Assembly (NCBI RefSeq): GCF_011064615.1
Contig: NZ_JAALJH010000006.1
Location: forward strand, 124,001 to 188,000
Source of the DNA: Aquisphaera insulae
GTDB lineage: Bacteria; Planctomycetota; Planctomycetia; Isosphaerales; Isosphaeraceae
Length of the DNA: 64,000 nucleotides
Direction: 5' to 3'
This document shows, piece after piece, positions 1 through 9,055 of the stretch (its first letter is position 1; each line of letters opens with the position of its first letter). The translations under genes and the position numbers were made by a program. Below the pieces are notes generated by a model. It worked only from the letters and a program-made list of their open reading frames with translations, had not been told where the DNA came from and made no database searches.

Positions 1-2
1 AG

Positions 3-2522
3 GGCTTCCTGGCCAGGACGGATGACGCCCTGGACGGGCAGTTGAGGGACGCCATGCGAAGGCAGGCGATCGCGCTCGAGTCGCAGGCGAAGGAGAATGA
101 GGATTGCGTGGAACGCCTGGAGACCTTGAGGCAAGGAGTGGTGAACACCAGCGGTGAAAAAGACAAGGACGCCCTGATCAGAGAATTCTCGGAGCGGTGG
201 CGAACCAATGCGAGACGCCTGCACCTCCGAGCCGCGTCGCTCCACCTCGCGCTCGCGGAGTACGACAGCGACGTACGGCTCTTGGAGCGGCAGCTTTCGG
301 CGAAGCTGGACACCGCCCGGGACGCGGCGAACACCCTGAAGAAGCTGACTCGCTGGCAAGAGACTTTCAACAGGTTGAAGACCTCCCTGAACGACCTGAA
401 AGCGAAGAGCGCCGGCGGGACGGCCGTCGATGAGAACTCCCGGAAGAAGCTGGCCGCGCTGGGTTCAGCGATCGTGTCGATCGACCAGTCCCTCAGAGGC
501 AAACCGATCTTCGATCGGATTCCATCCCTGGAGGAGGAGATCCAGGCCCTCCGCAAGGAAATCGACAAGCTTCGATCCGATACGGACAACTACCTTGCGG
601 AACGGACGCCGGACACGAAGGTCAGTCCCGAGGACCTCGTCGCGGCCGCGGAGAACGAAACCCGATTCATCAAGCTCATCCTCGATCAGCATGCCCAATC
701 GAAGGAGGAGACCTTCACGCCCCACTGGTACTATGAAGAGGAGCTGCGGCAGGCGGTGTCGCTCCTGGAACGGGCCGCGGACCACAAACCCGAACCTCGA
801 CGCTTTGCTCGGGTGCTCGGGGAGCTCATCACCGTCGTCGACCGGATCACGAGCCTCACGCCCAATGTCAGAGCGGCGGATCCGGAAGACCCGACGAAGA
901 CGAAGCTCGAGGAAGAGAAAGCAACGGACGTCTTTCATCTCAATGAACTTCACATCAGCAAACGCCTCGACGACCTGAGGGTCCGATCCAACGGGCTCTC
1001 ACGCGATTCCGGCAACGCGGAGCACTGGGCCACGAAGCCTGCGGCGAAGTCGACCGCCCTGTTGAACAGCCCGTTGAATTTCCTCGTCGATCTGCTGACT
1101 CCCGACGTCAACGTCTTGGATTCCCCAAAAGACACTTCGGCCTATGATGTCCTGGAAATCGCCTCCAACGCGCGCATGTTCGCGGATGCGCGTAGGGCTT
1201 ACAGGTCGGCCATGGCGGTCGGTGTCACGCCCGAGTTCAAATCCGTCGCCCAGGCGCCCGAGCTGGCGCAGCTCTACAAGCAGATCGCGGATACGAAGTC
1301 CTTCGAATCGTGGGTCGTCTCGGCCCCGGGTGCACGGCCGCGCGCGTTCTATGTCGACATTGCGGATGGCTATCAGTCGCCGATCTGGGAGGGACTCTCC
1401 CCGACCGCAATGAACAGCCCTCGAAAGGGACAGTTGTTCAAGGAACTGGAAGACAGGAACCAGTTCGACCTGGTTCGCGACTGGACCTCTCAGGTCGTCA
1501 ATGAGACCTATTTCCTCAAGCTCCACAGCATCCACGAGGCACTCCGCACCCTCGAGGAACGGCTCACTCGGCTCGCTGGTCGCGGATCGCAACCGCGGGC
1601 CGTCTTTGAACGGATCAAGGAAGCCCGCAAGTCCGCACCCGTGAAGCGTCTCGCGAACGACCCGACCCGGATCGAGGTGGAGTTCCGCGCCTTCCAGGCG
1701 GAGGAAGGGGCCAGCTACGAGTTCGTACTCGGGCTGTCGCGGCCGCTGACGAACTTCGAGAAGCTGCGAGGCAACCCGGAGGAGCATCCCGAGATCCGAC
1801 TCTTCGCGAACGGGAACCTGGTGGAGCGGCCCTACCTGCGGCTCGAGCCCGATTTCTCGAGCGACACCATGCTGGTCTTCCGCGCCCCCAAGCCCGACCT
1901 CCGGGCCGGGTTGCTGGGCCAGGGCCTTTACACGCCGAAGCTGGTCATCAAGGACGAATACCTGCCGCTGGTCGGCGGCGACGGCCGGATCGGATACACG
2001 TTCTCGATCGGGACGCGGCGCCCCAACGTCCAGATCATCGCCTCGCTGCGGCAACCCCAGCCCAAGATCGCGGACAAGGACCCGGCCAAGGATCCGGAGA
2101 ATGCCTTCCGGGGCGTGATCGCCGCCGACCAGTTCGACGCCGTGGTCGAGGCGGAGGTCTTCGCCGGTGCCCCCGTCCTGGAGGCGAACGTGAAGAGCAC
2201 CCTCCAGCGCGTCGACACCACGAACGTGGCGATCCAGAATCCCGTCTTCGAGATGCGCGACGACGGCATCTATCCGGACCTGCTCAAGGATGACGGGATC
2301 TACACCACCCGGATCACGCTCCTGCCGGCCGCCCAGCGAAAGCCGGCCGAGTACCGCGTCTTCGTCGAGGCGAAGTCGAATGACAAGGTGAGGTTCTATC
2401 CCCTCGCCGACCCGATCATCGATGCCGGGGCCGACAACAAGCCCGAGAAGAAGACACCGCCGCCGGTGCCTCCCTTCCAGCGGGCGACGTCCGTCAACTT
2501 CCACGCGGCCCAGGAGAGCTAA
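3..2522 (+). CDS. Large coiled-coil surface protein with C-terminal choice-of-anchor-like domain (5' partial)
   Basis: The reading frame is open from the left window edge, so the true start lies outside; an in-frame TTG at 42 is unlikely to be the start. About 840 residues are visible. The first ~300 are charged, heptad-like and probably form coiled coils; no enzymatic motif is recognised in the middle. The last ~250 residues are beta-rich, and the stretch with DDGIYPDLLKDDGIYTTRIT resembles the choice-of-anchor X / CLCA-type C-terminal module, where a 'D-DG-Y' pattern binds metal or packs against partner domains. This suggests an exported structural protein, but the signal peptide would be outside the window. 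The gene is convergent with the next minus-strand gene. Function unknown; the domain call is from motif resemblance only. Confidence 0.75.
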   Translation, partial: GFLARTDDALDGQLRDAMRRQAIALESQAKENEDCVERLETLRQGVVNTSGEKDKDALIREFSERWRTNARRLHLRAASLHLALAEYDSDVRLLERQLSAKLDTARDAANTLKKLTRWQETFNRLKTSLNDLKAKSAGGTAVDENSRKKLAALGSAIVSIDQSLRGKPIFDRIPSLEEEIQALRKEIDKLRSDTDNYLAERTPDTKVSPEDLVAAAENETRFIKLILDQHAQSKEETFTPHWYYEEELRQAVSLLERAADHKPEPRRFARVLGELITVVDRITSLTPNVRAADPEDPTKTKLEEEKATDVFHLNELHISKRLDDLRVRSNGLSRDSGNAEHWATKPAAKSTALLNSPLNFLVDLLTPDVNVLDSPKDTSAYDVLEIASNARMFADARRAYRSAMAVGVTPEFKSVAQAPELAQLYKQIADTKSFESWVVSAPGARPRAFYVDIADGYQSPIWEGLSPTAMNSPRKGQLFKELEDRNQFDLVRDWTSQVVNETYFLKLHSIHEALRTLEERLTRLAGRGSQPRAVFERIKEARKSAPVKRLANDPTRIEVEFRAFQAEEGASYEFVLGLSRPLTNFEKLRGNPEEHPEIRLFANGNLVERPYLRLEPDFSSDTMLVFRAPKPDLRAGLLGQGLYTPKLVIKDEYLPLVGGDGRIGYTFSIGTRRPNVQIIASLRQPQPKIADKDPAKDPENAFRGVIAADQFDAVVEAEVFAGAPVLEANVKSTLQRVDTTNVAIQNPVFEMRDDGIYPDLLKDDGIYTTRITLLPAAQRKPAEYRVFVEAKSNDKVRFYPLADPIIDAGADNKPEKKTPPPVPPFQRATSVNFHAAQES

Positions 2523-2571
2523 AGCAAGCTGGACGCGCAGGGCTCCGTCGGTCGCCGGGCGGAGCCGGCTC

Positions 2572-4308
2572 CTACTTCGACAACATCCCGTGCAGCCAGC
2601 CCTTCTTCTCAGGGGCCGCGGAGGACGGTGCCGCGGCCTGTCCTCCCGAGCCGAAGAAATGGCCGCTCCAGGATGAGCCCTCACCCTGGGGTGTCGGGGC
2701 GACCGGCGGCGGGCCCTGCGGCGGATAGTACGGTTGCCGAGGTCCCTGCGGCGGATAGCCTCCGCCGTAGTCCGGCCCGCCCTGGGGAGGGCCGTAGCCA
2801 TTACCCGGCGGCGGGCCGTAGCCGTAGCCCGGCGGCGGGCCGTAGCCGTAGCCCGGCGGCGGGCCGTTGGGTACGGCCATGTACATCATCCCCGGTTGCG
2901 GCCCGTAGCCGGCCGGGGCATAGGCCATGGGAGCCGACGCCATCGGCGCCGGGGCGGGGGCGGCGGCGACCGGAGCCTGCATCATCTGCGGCGCCTGGCC
3001 CATCTGGATTCGCGGGTTCCGCCGCTGTGCCAGGTGTTCGCCCAGCGCACCGAGCATCCGATTCACGAGGGACGGATTCGTCAGGACCGCGGCCAGCAGC
3101 GCCGGCGACTGGGCAATCTGACCCTGCTGGGGAGCACTCGCCATCGGCTGGGGAGCCGGTGCATACGCCACGGGCTGCGGCTGCGGGGCCGGGGCATACG
3201 CCATGGGCTGTGGCTGCGGGGCCGGGGCGTACGCCATGGGCTGTGGCTGCGGGGCCGGGGCATACGCCGGCTGAGGCTGCGGGGCCGGGGCGCTGGCCAT
3301 GAACAACTGGGGGGCATTCGCCGTCGGCGCCGGGGCCGGGGCGGGGGCAGGGGCGCTGGCCATCGGTGCGTAGGAGATCGTGGGGGCCGAAGGCGGAGCG
3401 GCGGCGAAGATGATGTTTGGCTGCGGCGTCGGGCCGACCACCACGGTCGGAGCCTGCGGCTGGATCACCATCGGGACGCTCGGCGGCGAGACCACCAGCG
3501 GCGTCGCCTGCTGGCCCGTGTAGACCGGCGGCTGATAATACTGCTGAGGCGGCGGGGCCATTTGGACCGGCGGCGCTTGCGGAGGCGGAATATAGGGGGG
3601 CGCCGTCTTGGGCGGCGTCGGCGGCGGATAGCGGCGCTCGCCCTGCTCGGTCGGGTAGGGCCGCTGATCCGAGGCGACGGCCCCGTCGCCGCCGGTTCGT
3701 TCGAGCGAGTCGTCGTGCGGGACGGCGATCGGTTCGGTATTCTCCGCGGGACGGACGGACCGATCCCGCCGGGCGACCTGCTGGGGTGCCCTCGACGACG
3801 ACGCGGTTGAGCGGGATGCCTTGCCGCCCGTCGCCGCGACCTTCGAGCGGAGTGCGCCCTGCGCATCGAGCCAGACGACCGCCTCGCCCACGGACTGGAA
3901 TCCGGACCGGCTCGAGATGAGCTTCGTCCCCTTCGGCGTCGGCTGGTAGATGATCACGGTGGGATGGTCGTTGACCCTCATCCGCTGGAGCGACTCGCCG
4001 AAGGACTCGGCGGGCATCTCGCTGAACATCACGTCCAGCTCGCTCGAGGCCTCGTCGACCACGCGCTTGAAGTTCGAGGCGAAGAACCGGGAGGCCGGCT
4101 GCTTCCCCGAGCTCGTGATCACGACGAGCAGCTTGCCGGACTCCTTGCAGGCCCGGATCGAGTCGTCGAGCGGCAGCCAGACCGTCTCGGGCCGCGACGA
4201 GTTCTGGGCGAACGACGCGCCGGGAGCCAGCCCGATCACCAGGGCGAGAAGGAACAGGACCATCGACCTCTCCCGCCGGGCCGCAGCAACGTGGCAGTGG
4301 CTGTCCAT
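2572..4308 (-). CDS. Secreted thioredoxin-fold protein with long proline-rich repeat region
   Basis: 578 residues from ATG at 4308, preceded by an AAGGA ribosome site; an ATG at 4263 is an alternative start and also gives a signal peptide ending ...GASFAQ. Residues ~40-140 resemble a thioredoxin fold (KLLVVITSSGKQPASRFFA, then DHPTVIIYQP with the typical cis-proline), but there is no CxxC pair, so redox activity is unlikely. From ~190 onward the protein is low-complexity: blocks of Pro/Gln/Ala (AYAPAPQPQPM units, 3160-3290) and Gly-Tyr-Gly-Pro-Pro units (2800-2880). This points to an envelope or matrix protein with a flexible linker. It is the second gene of an operon, 29 bases after the PKD-like gene. 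Precise role unknown. Confidence 0.8.
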   Translation of the reverse strand: MDSHCHVAAARRERSMVLFLLALVIGLAPGASFAQNSSRPETVWLPLDDSIRACKESGKLLVVITSSGKQPASRFFASNFKRVVDEASSELDVMFSEMPAESFGESLQRMRVNDHPTVIIYQPTPKGTKLISSRSGFQSVGEAVVWLDAQGALRSKVAATGGKASRSTASSSRAPQQVARRDRSVRPAENTEPIAVPHDDSLERTGGDGAVASDQRPYPTEQGERRYPPPTPPKTAPPYIPPPQAPPVQMAPPPQQYYQPPVYTGQQATPLVVSPPSVPMVIQPQAPTVVVGPTPQPNIIFAAAPPSAPTISYAPMASAPAPAPAPAPTANAPQLFMASAPAPQPQPAYAPAPQPQPMAYAPAPQPQPMAYAPAPQPQPVAYAPAPQPMASAPQQGQIAQSPALLAAVLTNPSLVNRMLGALGEHLAQRRNPRIQMGQAPQMMQAPVAAAPAPAPMASAPMAYAPAGYGPQPGMMYMAVPNGPPPGYGYGPPPGYGYGPPPGNGYGPPQGGPDYGGGYPPQGPRQPYYPPQGPPPVAPTPQGEGSSWSGHFFGSGGQAAAPSSAAPEKKGWLHGMLSK

Positions 4309-4337
4309 GCAAAATCCTTCCGTGGTCGGGAGATGGG

Positions 4338-5642
4338 TCAGTTGCCGTCGGGCACGATCGGTGGCAGCCCGGCGGATTCGCCCGCGGGCACCATCGGGGG
4401 GAGGGTGATCGACTTCGTCGGCCGCTTGTTGGCCGCCCGAAATCCCTCGGCCATCAGGAGGAACTGCTCGGAAAGTCGCGCCCGCTGGGCCTGGTTCAGG
4501 GGGGCGGCCTGGCCCTCGGGCCGGCTCAGGTCCAGCCCCTCCTCGCCCATCACGCGAACCAGCCCCATCGCGAGCGGATTGAAGACCCGCTGCATCCAGA
4601 GCGAGCGCCGGCCGGGCGTTCCCGACACGACGGACTCGAGCCGCTGGGAGAGCTCCTGGAACATGCCGGCGTACGACTCGTAGTGATCGATCCGGCGGGA
4701 GACCTCTTCGAAGATGGCCACCAGCTCGTCGATCGTCTCGGCCTTGGCGTGCACCTGTCCGAGCGAGCGGCGGGCCATCTGGTCGAGCGTATCGGGCTCG
4801 GCCCCTCTCGACCCCGCGGCCCCGGATGCGTCGCCGGCCGAGGCCAGGGCGCCGACCGTGACGGAGACCTCGTCCGGATCCGAGATCCGGTCCCCGGCGG
4901 CCACTACGAGGGCGAACCGATAGACCCCCGGGCTGATCGGGACGAACGTGTAATAGGGACCTTCCGCGAGCTGGAGCCTGGCCTTCGGACCGCCGACCTG
5001 GATCCAGCGATGCCCGACCGCTCCCGCCGGCTGGCTCCGGACCCCGCTGAGCGTCACCTGGCGGCCCACCACGGCCACCAGGTCGTCGCCCGCGTCCGCC
5101 ACGGGGGGGGTTGCCTTCGGCGTCTTGCGGTCGGCCGCATCGGTCGCGGGGATCTCCACCCGCGCCACGTCGATTCCACGCTCGTTCGCGACGACCAGCT
5201 CGAACTCGAGCCGGGCCGACCCGGAGGGGACGACAATCGGCAGATCCGCCCGGTCCGTGGCCGATGACAGGACGCCCGGCCCGGCGAGCTGACGCCACCG
5301 GTACGCGAGCTTGCCGCCGCTCGAGGTCCGGCCGGACAGGATGACCGAAGAACCCGGCTCAGCCTTGCCCTCGACCCGGGCCACGGCCCTGGGAACCTGG
5401 ACGTCCGCCGCGACGGCGCTCGACTCGAGCCCAGCCTGGATCAGATGTGCATCAGTGGGAGCATTCACAGCGCGGGTTTCGGAACGACCCCGCGGGGACG
5501 AGCCCGGAGCCGCCTCCCACGACGACCGTCCCGGCGCGGTCCACCACATGCCGGCGACGATGCATGTCGCGAGGAAGAGCATCCCTGCGCCGAACGCAAG
5601 GCGTACTCGGTTGCGGAACAGGAACTTGCGGTATCCTGTCAT
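4338..5642 (-). CDS. Membrane-anchored protein with two PKD-like domains
   Basis: 434 residues from ATG at 5642, with a GGAAGGG ribosome site 7 bases upstream. One N-terminal membrane segment (residues ~13-32, FGAGMLFLATCIVAGMWW) would anchor it with the rest outside the cytoplasm. Two beta-sandwich modules of the PKD/Ig-like type follow (about residues 85-170 and 180-265); the second begins PVADAGDDLVAVVGRQVTL, a classic PKD entry sequence. The C-terminal third is helical with a Q-L-S-E-Q-type region. First gene of a two-gene operon with the proline-rich protein, which suggests they act together in the cell envelope. Substrate or partner not identifiable. Confidence 0.8.
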   Translation of the reverse strand: MTGYRKFLFRNRVRLAFGAGMLFLATCIVAGMWWTAPGRSSWEAAPGSSPRGRSETRAVNAPTDAHLIQAGLESSAVAADVQVPRAVARVEGKAEPGSSVILSGRTSSGGKLAYRWRQLAGPGVLSSATDRADLPIVVPSGSARLEFELVVANERGIDVARVEIPATDAADRKTPKATPPVADAGDDLVAVVGRQVTLSGVRSQPAGAVGHRWIQVGGPKARLQLAEGPYYTFVPISPGVYRFALVVAAGDRISDPDEVSVTVGALASAGDASGAAGSRGAEPDTLDQMARRSLGQVHAKAETIDELVAIFEEVSRRIDHYESYAGMFQELSQRLESVVSGTPGRRSLWMQRVFNPLAMGLVRVMGEEGLDLSRPEGQAAPLNQAQRARLSEQFLLMAEGFRAANKRPTKSITLPPMVPAGESAGLPPIVPDGN

Positions 5643-5805
5643 GCCGAGGCCCTTCCCTGGACATGGAATCGAACCGATCCTCGTGACGGTCCCTCGTCCT
5701 ATATATCGTGGGTGTCCGCGGCATACTTCACAGAATTGCTGCCGCCGCGTCGATGTTCGGGTCGTTCGGATCGCCTTTGGACAGGGTCCAACCGCACCCG
5801 GACCG

Positions 5806-5859
5806 AAAATCGGGCACGAAGGCCCGAAGCCGGGGCGCAGGTTATACCTTCGCCCCGGC
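5806..5859 (-). terminator. Probable purF terminator (two adjacent hairpins)
   Basis: Just beyond the purF stop on its strand lie a 9-bp perfect stem GCCGGGGCG/CGCCCCGGC (5829-5837 with 5851-5859, inner AGGT/ACCT pair) and a 5-bp stem CGGGC/GCCCG (5811-5815 with 5822-5826) followed on the minus strand by TTTT. The arrangement suits intrinsic termination of purF. Confidence 0.55.
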
Positions 5860-5893
5860 AAGAGAGGTAGGAGGATCTGGCGGAAAAGTGGTG

Positions 5894-7492
5894 TCAGGCC
5901 AGGGCCACGGGCTCACGCACACGTTCATAGGCCCGTCCGGCGTTCGTGTCCGTGGCTGGGCATGAGCCGGTCTCGATCTGGTAGAGGTCCTCGCCCGTCT
6001 GGGTGGGGTAATGGCCGGTGATGCAGGCGCGGCAGATCCGATCGGGAGACATGGTCACCGACCGGGCGATGGCGTTGACGGGGAGATACCGGAGGCTGTC
6101 GGCGCCGAGCTCCCTGGCCATCCGCTGCTGGGCCTCGTCGGAGACGCCGCCGTCGGGCAGGTCGATGAACCGGGTGGCGAAGAGCTCGCCGCGGCTCGAC
6201 ATGTCGATGCCGTAGTAGCACGGGGCGATGATCGGCGGGCAGGCGACGCGGAGGTGGATCTCGCGGGCGCCGCCACGGTCGCGGATCTCGTGGACGAGGG
6301 CCCGCATGGTGGTCGAGCGGACGATGCTGTCCTCGACCAGGAGGACGCGCTTGCCCTTGAGGACCTCGGGCAGGGGGGTGTACTTGAGGCGGGCCTTGGC
6401 GGCGCGGTCGGCGGTCCCCTCGATGAACGTCCGGCCCACGTAGCGATTGCGCATCAGGCCCTCGACGGAAGGGATCTTGAGCGCGAACGACATGGCGTCG
6501 GCGGCGGCCTTGGCCGTGTCCGGGACGGGGACGACGATGGTGTCGGCGTCGAGCGGCACGTCCTCGAGCCGGGCCAGCTCCTTGCCGAGCTCGGAACGGC
6601 TCAGGTAGACGGACCGGTCGTCAAGGGTGCTGGCCACGTTGGCGAAGTAGATCCACTCGAAGAAGCAGTGGGCCTGCCGGGGCGACGGCGCGTACCGCTC
6701 GACCCGCACGCCGTCCTTGTTGGCGACGACGAGGCAGCCGGGATCCAGCGAGCGGATGTTCTTGAAGCCCAGGTTCGCCAGCGGCACGCTCTCGCTGGCG
6801 GCGCCGAAGAGGGGGCCATGCTCGGCGATGCAGAGGGGCCGGAAGCCCAGGGGGTCGCGGGCGACCACCAGCTCGCCGTGGGCCGTCAGCAGGACGATGT
6901 TGTACGCCCCGTCGAACTTGTCGGCGAGCCGACCGAAGACGCCGGCCCAGTCGGGCTGATGGTCCTCGTTCTGCAGCTCGTAGGCGAGCGAGTGCATGAT
7001 GATCTCCGTGTCCGTGTCCCGCTTGAGGTGGTAGTCCCCCTTGGACAGGAGCTCATCCTTCAATTCGTGGTAATTGGCGAGCTGGCCGTTGAAGGCGAAG
7101 GCGAACCACTTGGTCTTGCGGCCGTGGTCGCGCTCGAAGGGCTGGGCGTTGTAGCGGTCGTCGCCGCCGCAGGTCGCGTACCGGACGTGGCCGATCGCGA
7201 CGGGGCCGTCCACCCCCTGCATGATCGTTTCGAACTCGGTCCGATGATTCAGCCGGAAGGCCTCGGCGACGGTGCCGAGCTCCTTGTGCGTCCGGATCAG
7301 GGTCTGGCGATCGGGGCGGAAGCTGGCCATGCCGGCGGCGAGCTGGCCGCGATTCTGCATGTCCAGGAGCATCCGCGGCACGAGACGGGCCACGCTGTTG
7401 ACGTCACCCGCGAGTGGTGCCAGCTTGGAAACTGGCGCATCCGGGGCATGGAAAACGGCCGCGACGCCACACTCGTGGTGGAGTTCACCCAT
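5894..7492 (-). CDS. purF: Amidophosphoribosyltransferase, Fe-S type
   Basis: 532 residues. First committed step of purine synthesis: transfers glutamine-derived ammonia to PRPP to give phosphoribosylamine. ATG at 7492 gives [15 protein letters not shown], where the Cys is the class II glutaminase nucleophile exposed after removal of a short propeptide. The C-terminal phosphoribosyltransferase domain has the PRPP loop [13 protein letters not shown] (~385-397). Four cysteines in family positions (AHCFFEW ~276, APCYYGID ~424, CRAC ~485/488) match the [4Fe-4S] ligands of the Bacillus-type enzyme, so an oxygen-sensitive cluster is expected. Divergent from proB; a promoter lies at 7602-7630. Single-gene transcript by appearance. 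Identification is secure; cluster presence is inferred. Confidence 0.96.
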   Translation of the reverse strand: MGELHHECGVAAVFHAPDAPVSKLAPLAGDVNSVARLVPRMLLDMQNRGQLAAGMASFRPDRQTLIRTHKELGTVAEAFRLNHRTEFETIMQGVDGPVAIGHVRYATCGGDDRYNAQPFERDHGRKTKWFAFAFNGQLANYHELKDELLSKGDYHLKRDTDTEIIMHSLAYELQNEDHQPDWAGVFGRLADKFDGAYNIVLLTAHGELVVARDPLGFRPLCIAEHGPLFGAASESVPLANLGFKNIRSLDPGCLVVANKDGVRVERYAPSPRQAHCFFEWIYFANVASTLDDRSVYLSRSELGKELARLEDVPLDADTIVVPVPDTAKAAADAMSFALKIPSVEGLMRNRYVGRTFIEGTADRAAKARLKYTPLPEVLKGKRVLLVEDSIVRSTTMRALVHEIRDRGGAREIHLRVACPPIIAPCYYGIDMSSRGELFATRFIDLPDGGVSDEAQQRMARELGADSLRYLPVNAIARSVTMSPDRICRACITGHYPTQTGEDLYQIETGSCPATDTNAGRAYERVREPVALA

Positions 7493-7517
7493 GATCAGGG
7501 GTCTTCCCGTAAATGAG

Positions 7518-7534
7518 CCCCCGACACGCGGGGG
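7518..7534 (-). promoter_or_regulatory. Hairpin in the purF leader
   Basis: CCCCCG-ACACG-CGGGGG forms a 6-bp perfect stem 26 bases upstream of the purF ATG, inside the ~100-base leader predicted from the promoter at 7602-7630. It could influence translation; no known riboswitch class is recognised. Confidence 0.35.
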
Positions 7535-7601
7535 AGGAGTAGGAGAGGACGCACCCTGGTTGACCAAGAGTCGAGTTCCTCTAGGCCCCCCCGCCGGGTG
7601 G

Positions 7602-7630
7602 ATTATAATGTCGACCTGATCTACAGACAA
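7602..7630 (-). promoter_or_regulatory. Predicted sigma70-type promoter of purF
   Basis: On the minus strand a TTGTCT -35 (7630-7625) is separated by exactly 17 bases from a perfect TATAAT -10 (7607-7602). The element lies in the 269-base purF-proB divergent region. On the plus strand the same A/T patch also reads TATAAT (7604-7609) without a good -35, so proB may share it. Confidence 0.6.
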
Positions 7631-7761
7631 CCTTCACGATTCGGGGCGGCCCTCGAATTCCGGGCCGGCGATCGTCGCGCGATCATTAAATCGTGTGATG
7701 CCGTCGGCTTGGGTCGAACGTCCCCGCCATCGTACCCTCCCCAGCGTGCCGAGGCCGAGCC

Positions 7762-8991
7762 TTGAACAGGAATCGCAGGGCAGCCGCCGTCGAGCCGGCC
7801 GGTGCCGAAGCCGCCAGGACGGCGACCCCGCCTCAGCCCGGCAAGCCGGACGATCGCGACCTCGTCCGCGACGAGATCGTGCTCGACTCCGCGATCTGGG
7901 TCGTCAAGGTCGGGACGAGCGTCCTGGCCGACCCCCAGGGGAGGCTGGACCCCGACCGGATCCACCACCTCAGCGAGCAAATCTGCGCGGTCATGGATAG
8001 CGGCCGGAAGGTGGCGCTCGTCAGCTCCGGGGCCGTGGGGGCCGGCATCGGCCAGCTCGGCCTGCCCCGGCGGCCGGAGAACCTCTCGGAGCTCCAGGCC
8101 GTCGCGGCCGTCGGCCAGTCCTACCTGATCCGCGCCTACGACGAGGGCCTGAGGAGGCACGGACGTCACGCCGCGCAGCTCCTGCTGACGCACGAGGACT
8201 TCGACAGCCGGGCCCGCTACCTCAACATGCGGAACACGCTCCACGCGCTCTTCGAGTACAACGCCGTCCCGATCATCAACGAGAACGACACGATCAGCAT
8301 CGACGAGATCAAGTTCGGCGACAACGATCGGCTGGCGGCGATGGTCACGAACCTGCTGCAGGCTCCCTTGCTCGTCATCCTCAGCGTCGTCGACGGCCTC
8401 CTCCGGACCGACCCCGTGACGAACGCCCGGACCGACGAGGTCATCCCCCTGATCCCCCGGATCGACGACGACGTGCTGGCCCTGGCGGGGACCAGTCGCA
8501 GCGCGCTGGGGACCGGCGGGATGAAGAGCAAGCTGGCCGCCGCCGGCCAGGTGACCCAGGCCGGCGGCTCGGTCATCATCGCCTCCGGGACTAGGCCGGA
8601 GCCCTTGACGCGAATCCTCGCCGGCCGGCGCGTCGGCACCCTCTTCCTGGCCCACGGCCAGACCCACCGCGCCCGCAAGCGCTGGATCGGGCTGACGGCC
8701 CGCCCTCGCGGCCACTACATCGTCGACGACGGCGCCCGCAAGGCGATGGAAACCGGCTCCAAGAGCCTGCTGGCCATCGGAATCGTCGAGGTCAGCGGCG
8801 ACTTCGACAAGGGGGACGTGGTCGGCATCCGCGACCGCGACGGGCGGGAATTCGCCCGGGGACTCACCAATTACCCGGCCGCCGACGCCCGGATCATCCG
8901 CGGTCTGCACACCCAAGAGGCCCGCGCCGCGCTCGGCTCGGCGCTCTACGACGAGGTCGTCCATCGGGACAACCTGGTCCTGATCTCCTGA
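7762..8991 (+). CDS. proB: Glutamate 5-kinase with C-terminal PUA domain
   Basis: 409 residues. Phosphorylates glutamate to gamma-glutamyl phosphate, first step of proline synthesis, in the cytoplasm. Amino acid kinase fold: IWVVKVGTSVL near the N-terminus, SSGAVGAG, and the active-site stretch NENDTISIDEIKFGDNDRL; GTGGMKSKL follows. A PUA domain occupies roughly residues 300-395 (YIVDDGARKAM... ), as in most bacterial ProB. The start is uncertain: TTG at 7762 is used here because no ATG occurs before the kinase core; an in-frame GTG near 7879 would remove the nonconserved first ~40 residues. No proA is adjacent. Divergent from purF. Confidence 0.95.
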   Translation: MNRNRRAAAVEPAGAEAARTATPPQPGKPDDRDLVRDEIVLDSAIWVVKVGTSVLADPQGRLDPDRIHHLSEQICAVMDSGRKVALVSSGAVGAGIGQLGLPRRPENLSELQAVAAVGQSYLIRAYDEGLRRHGRHAAQLLLTHEDFDSRARYLNMRNTLHALFEYNAVPIINENDTISIDEIKFGDNDRLAAMVTNLLQAPLLVILSVVDGLLRTDPVTNARTDEVIPLIPRIDDDVLALAGTSRSALGTGGMKSKLAAAGQVTQAGGSVIIASGTRPEPLTRILAGRRVGTLFLAHGQTHRARKRWIGLTARPRGHYIVDDGARKAMETGSKSLLAIGIVEVSGDFDKGDVVGIRDRDGREFARGLTNYPAADARIIRGLHTQEARAALGSALYDEVVHRDNLVLIS

Positions 8992-8998
8992 GGCGAGC

Positions 8999-9032
8999 GT
9001 GGGACGGGCAGGAAAGCCTGTCCCTGTCCCAC
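8999..9032. terminator. Hairpin between convergent genes, possible bidirectional terminator
   Basis: GTGGGAC ... GTCCCAC arms with inner GGCAGG/CCTGTCC pairing sit between the proB stop (8991) and the stop of the minus-strand gene at 9056. There is no clear T-run, so termination is an inference from position and symmetry. Confidence 0.4.
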
Positions 9033-9055
9033 CCCTGGCTCCGGCCGTCGCATCC

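Noticed and set aside
3150-3300. Possible CRISPR-like direct repeats
   Set aside because: The repeats are in-frame codons of a Pro/Gln/Ala-rich protein, contiguous without unique spacers.
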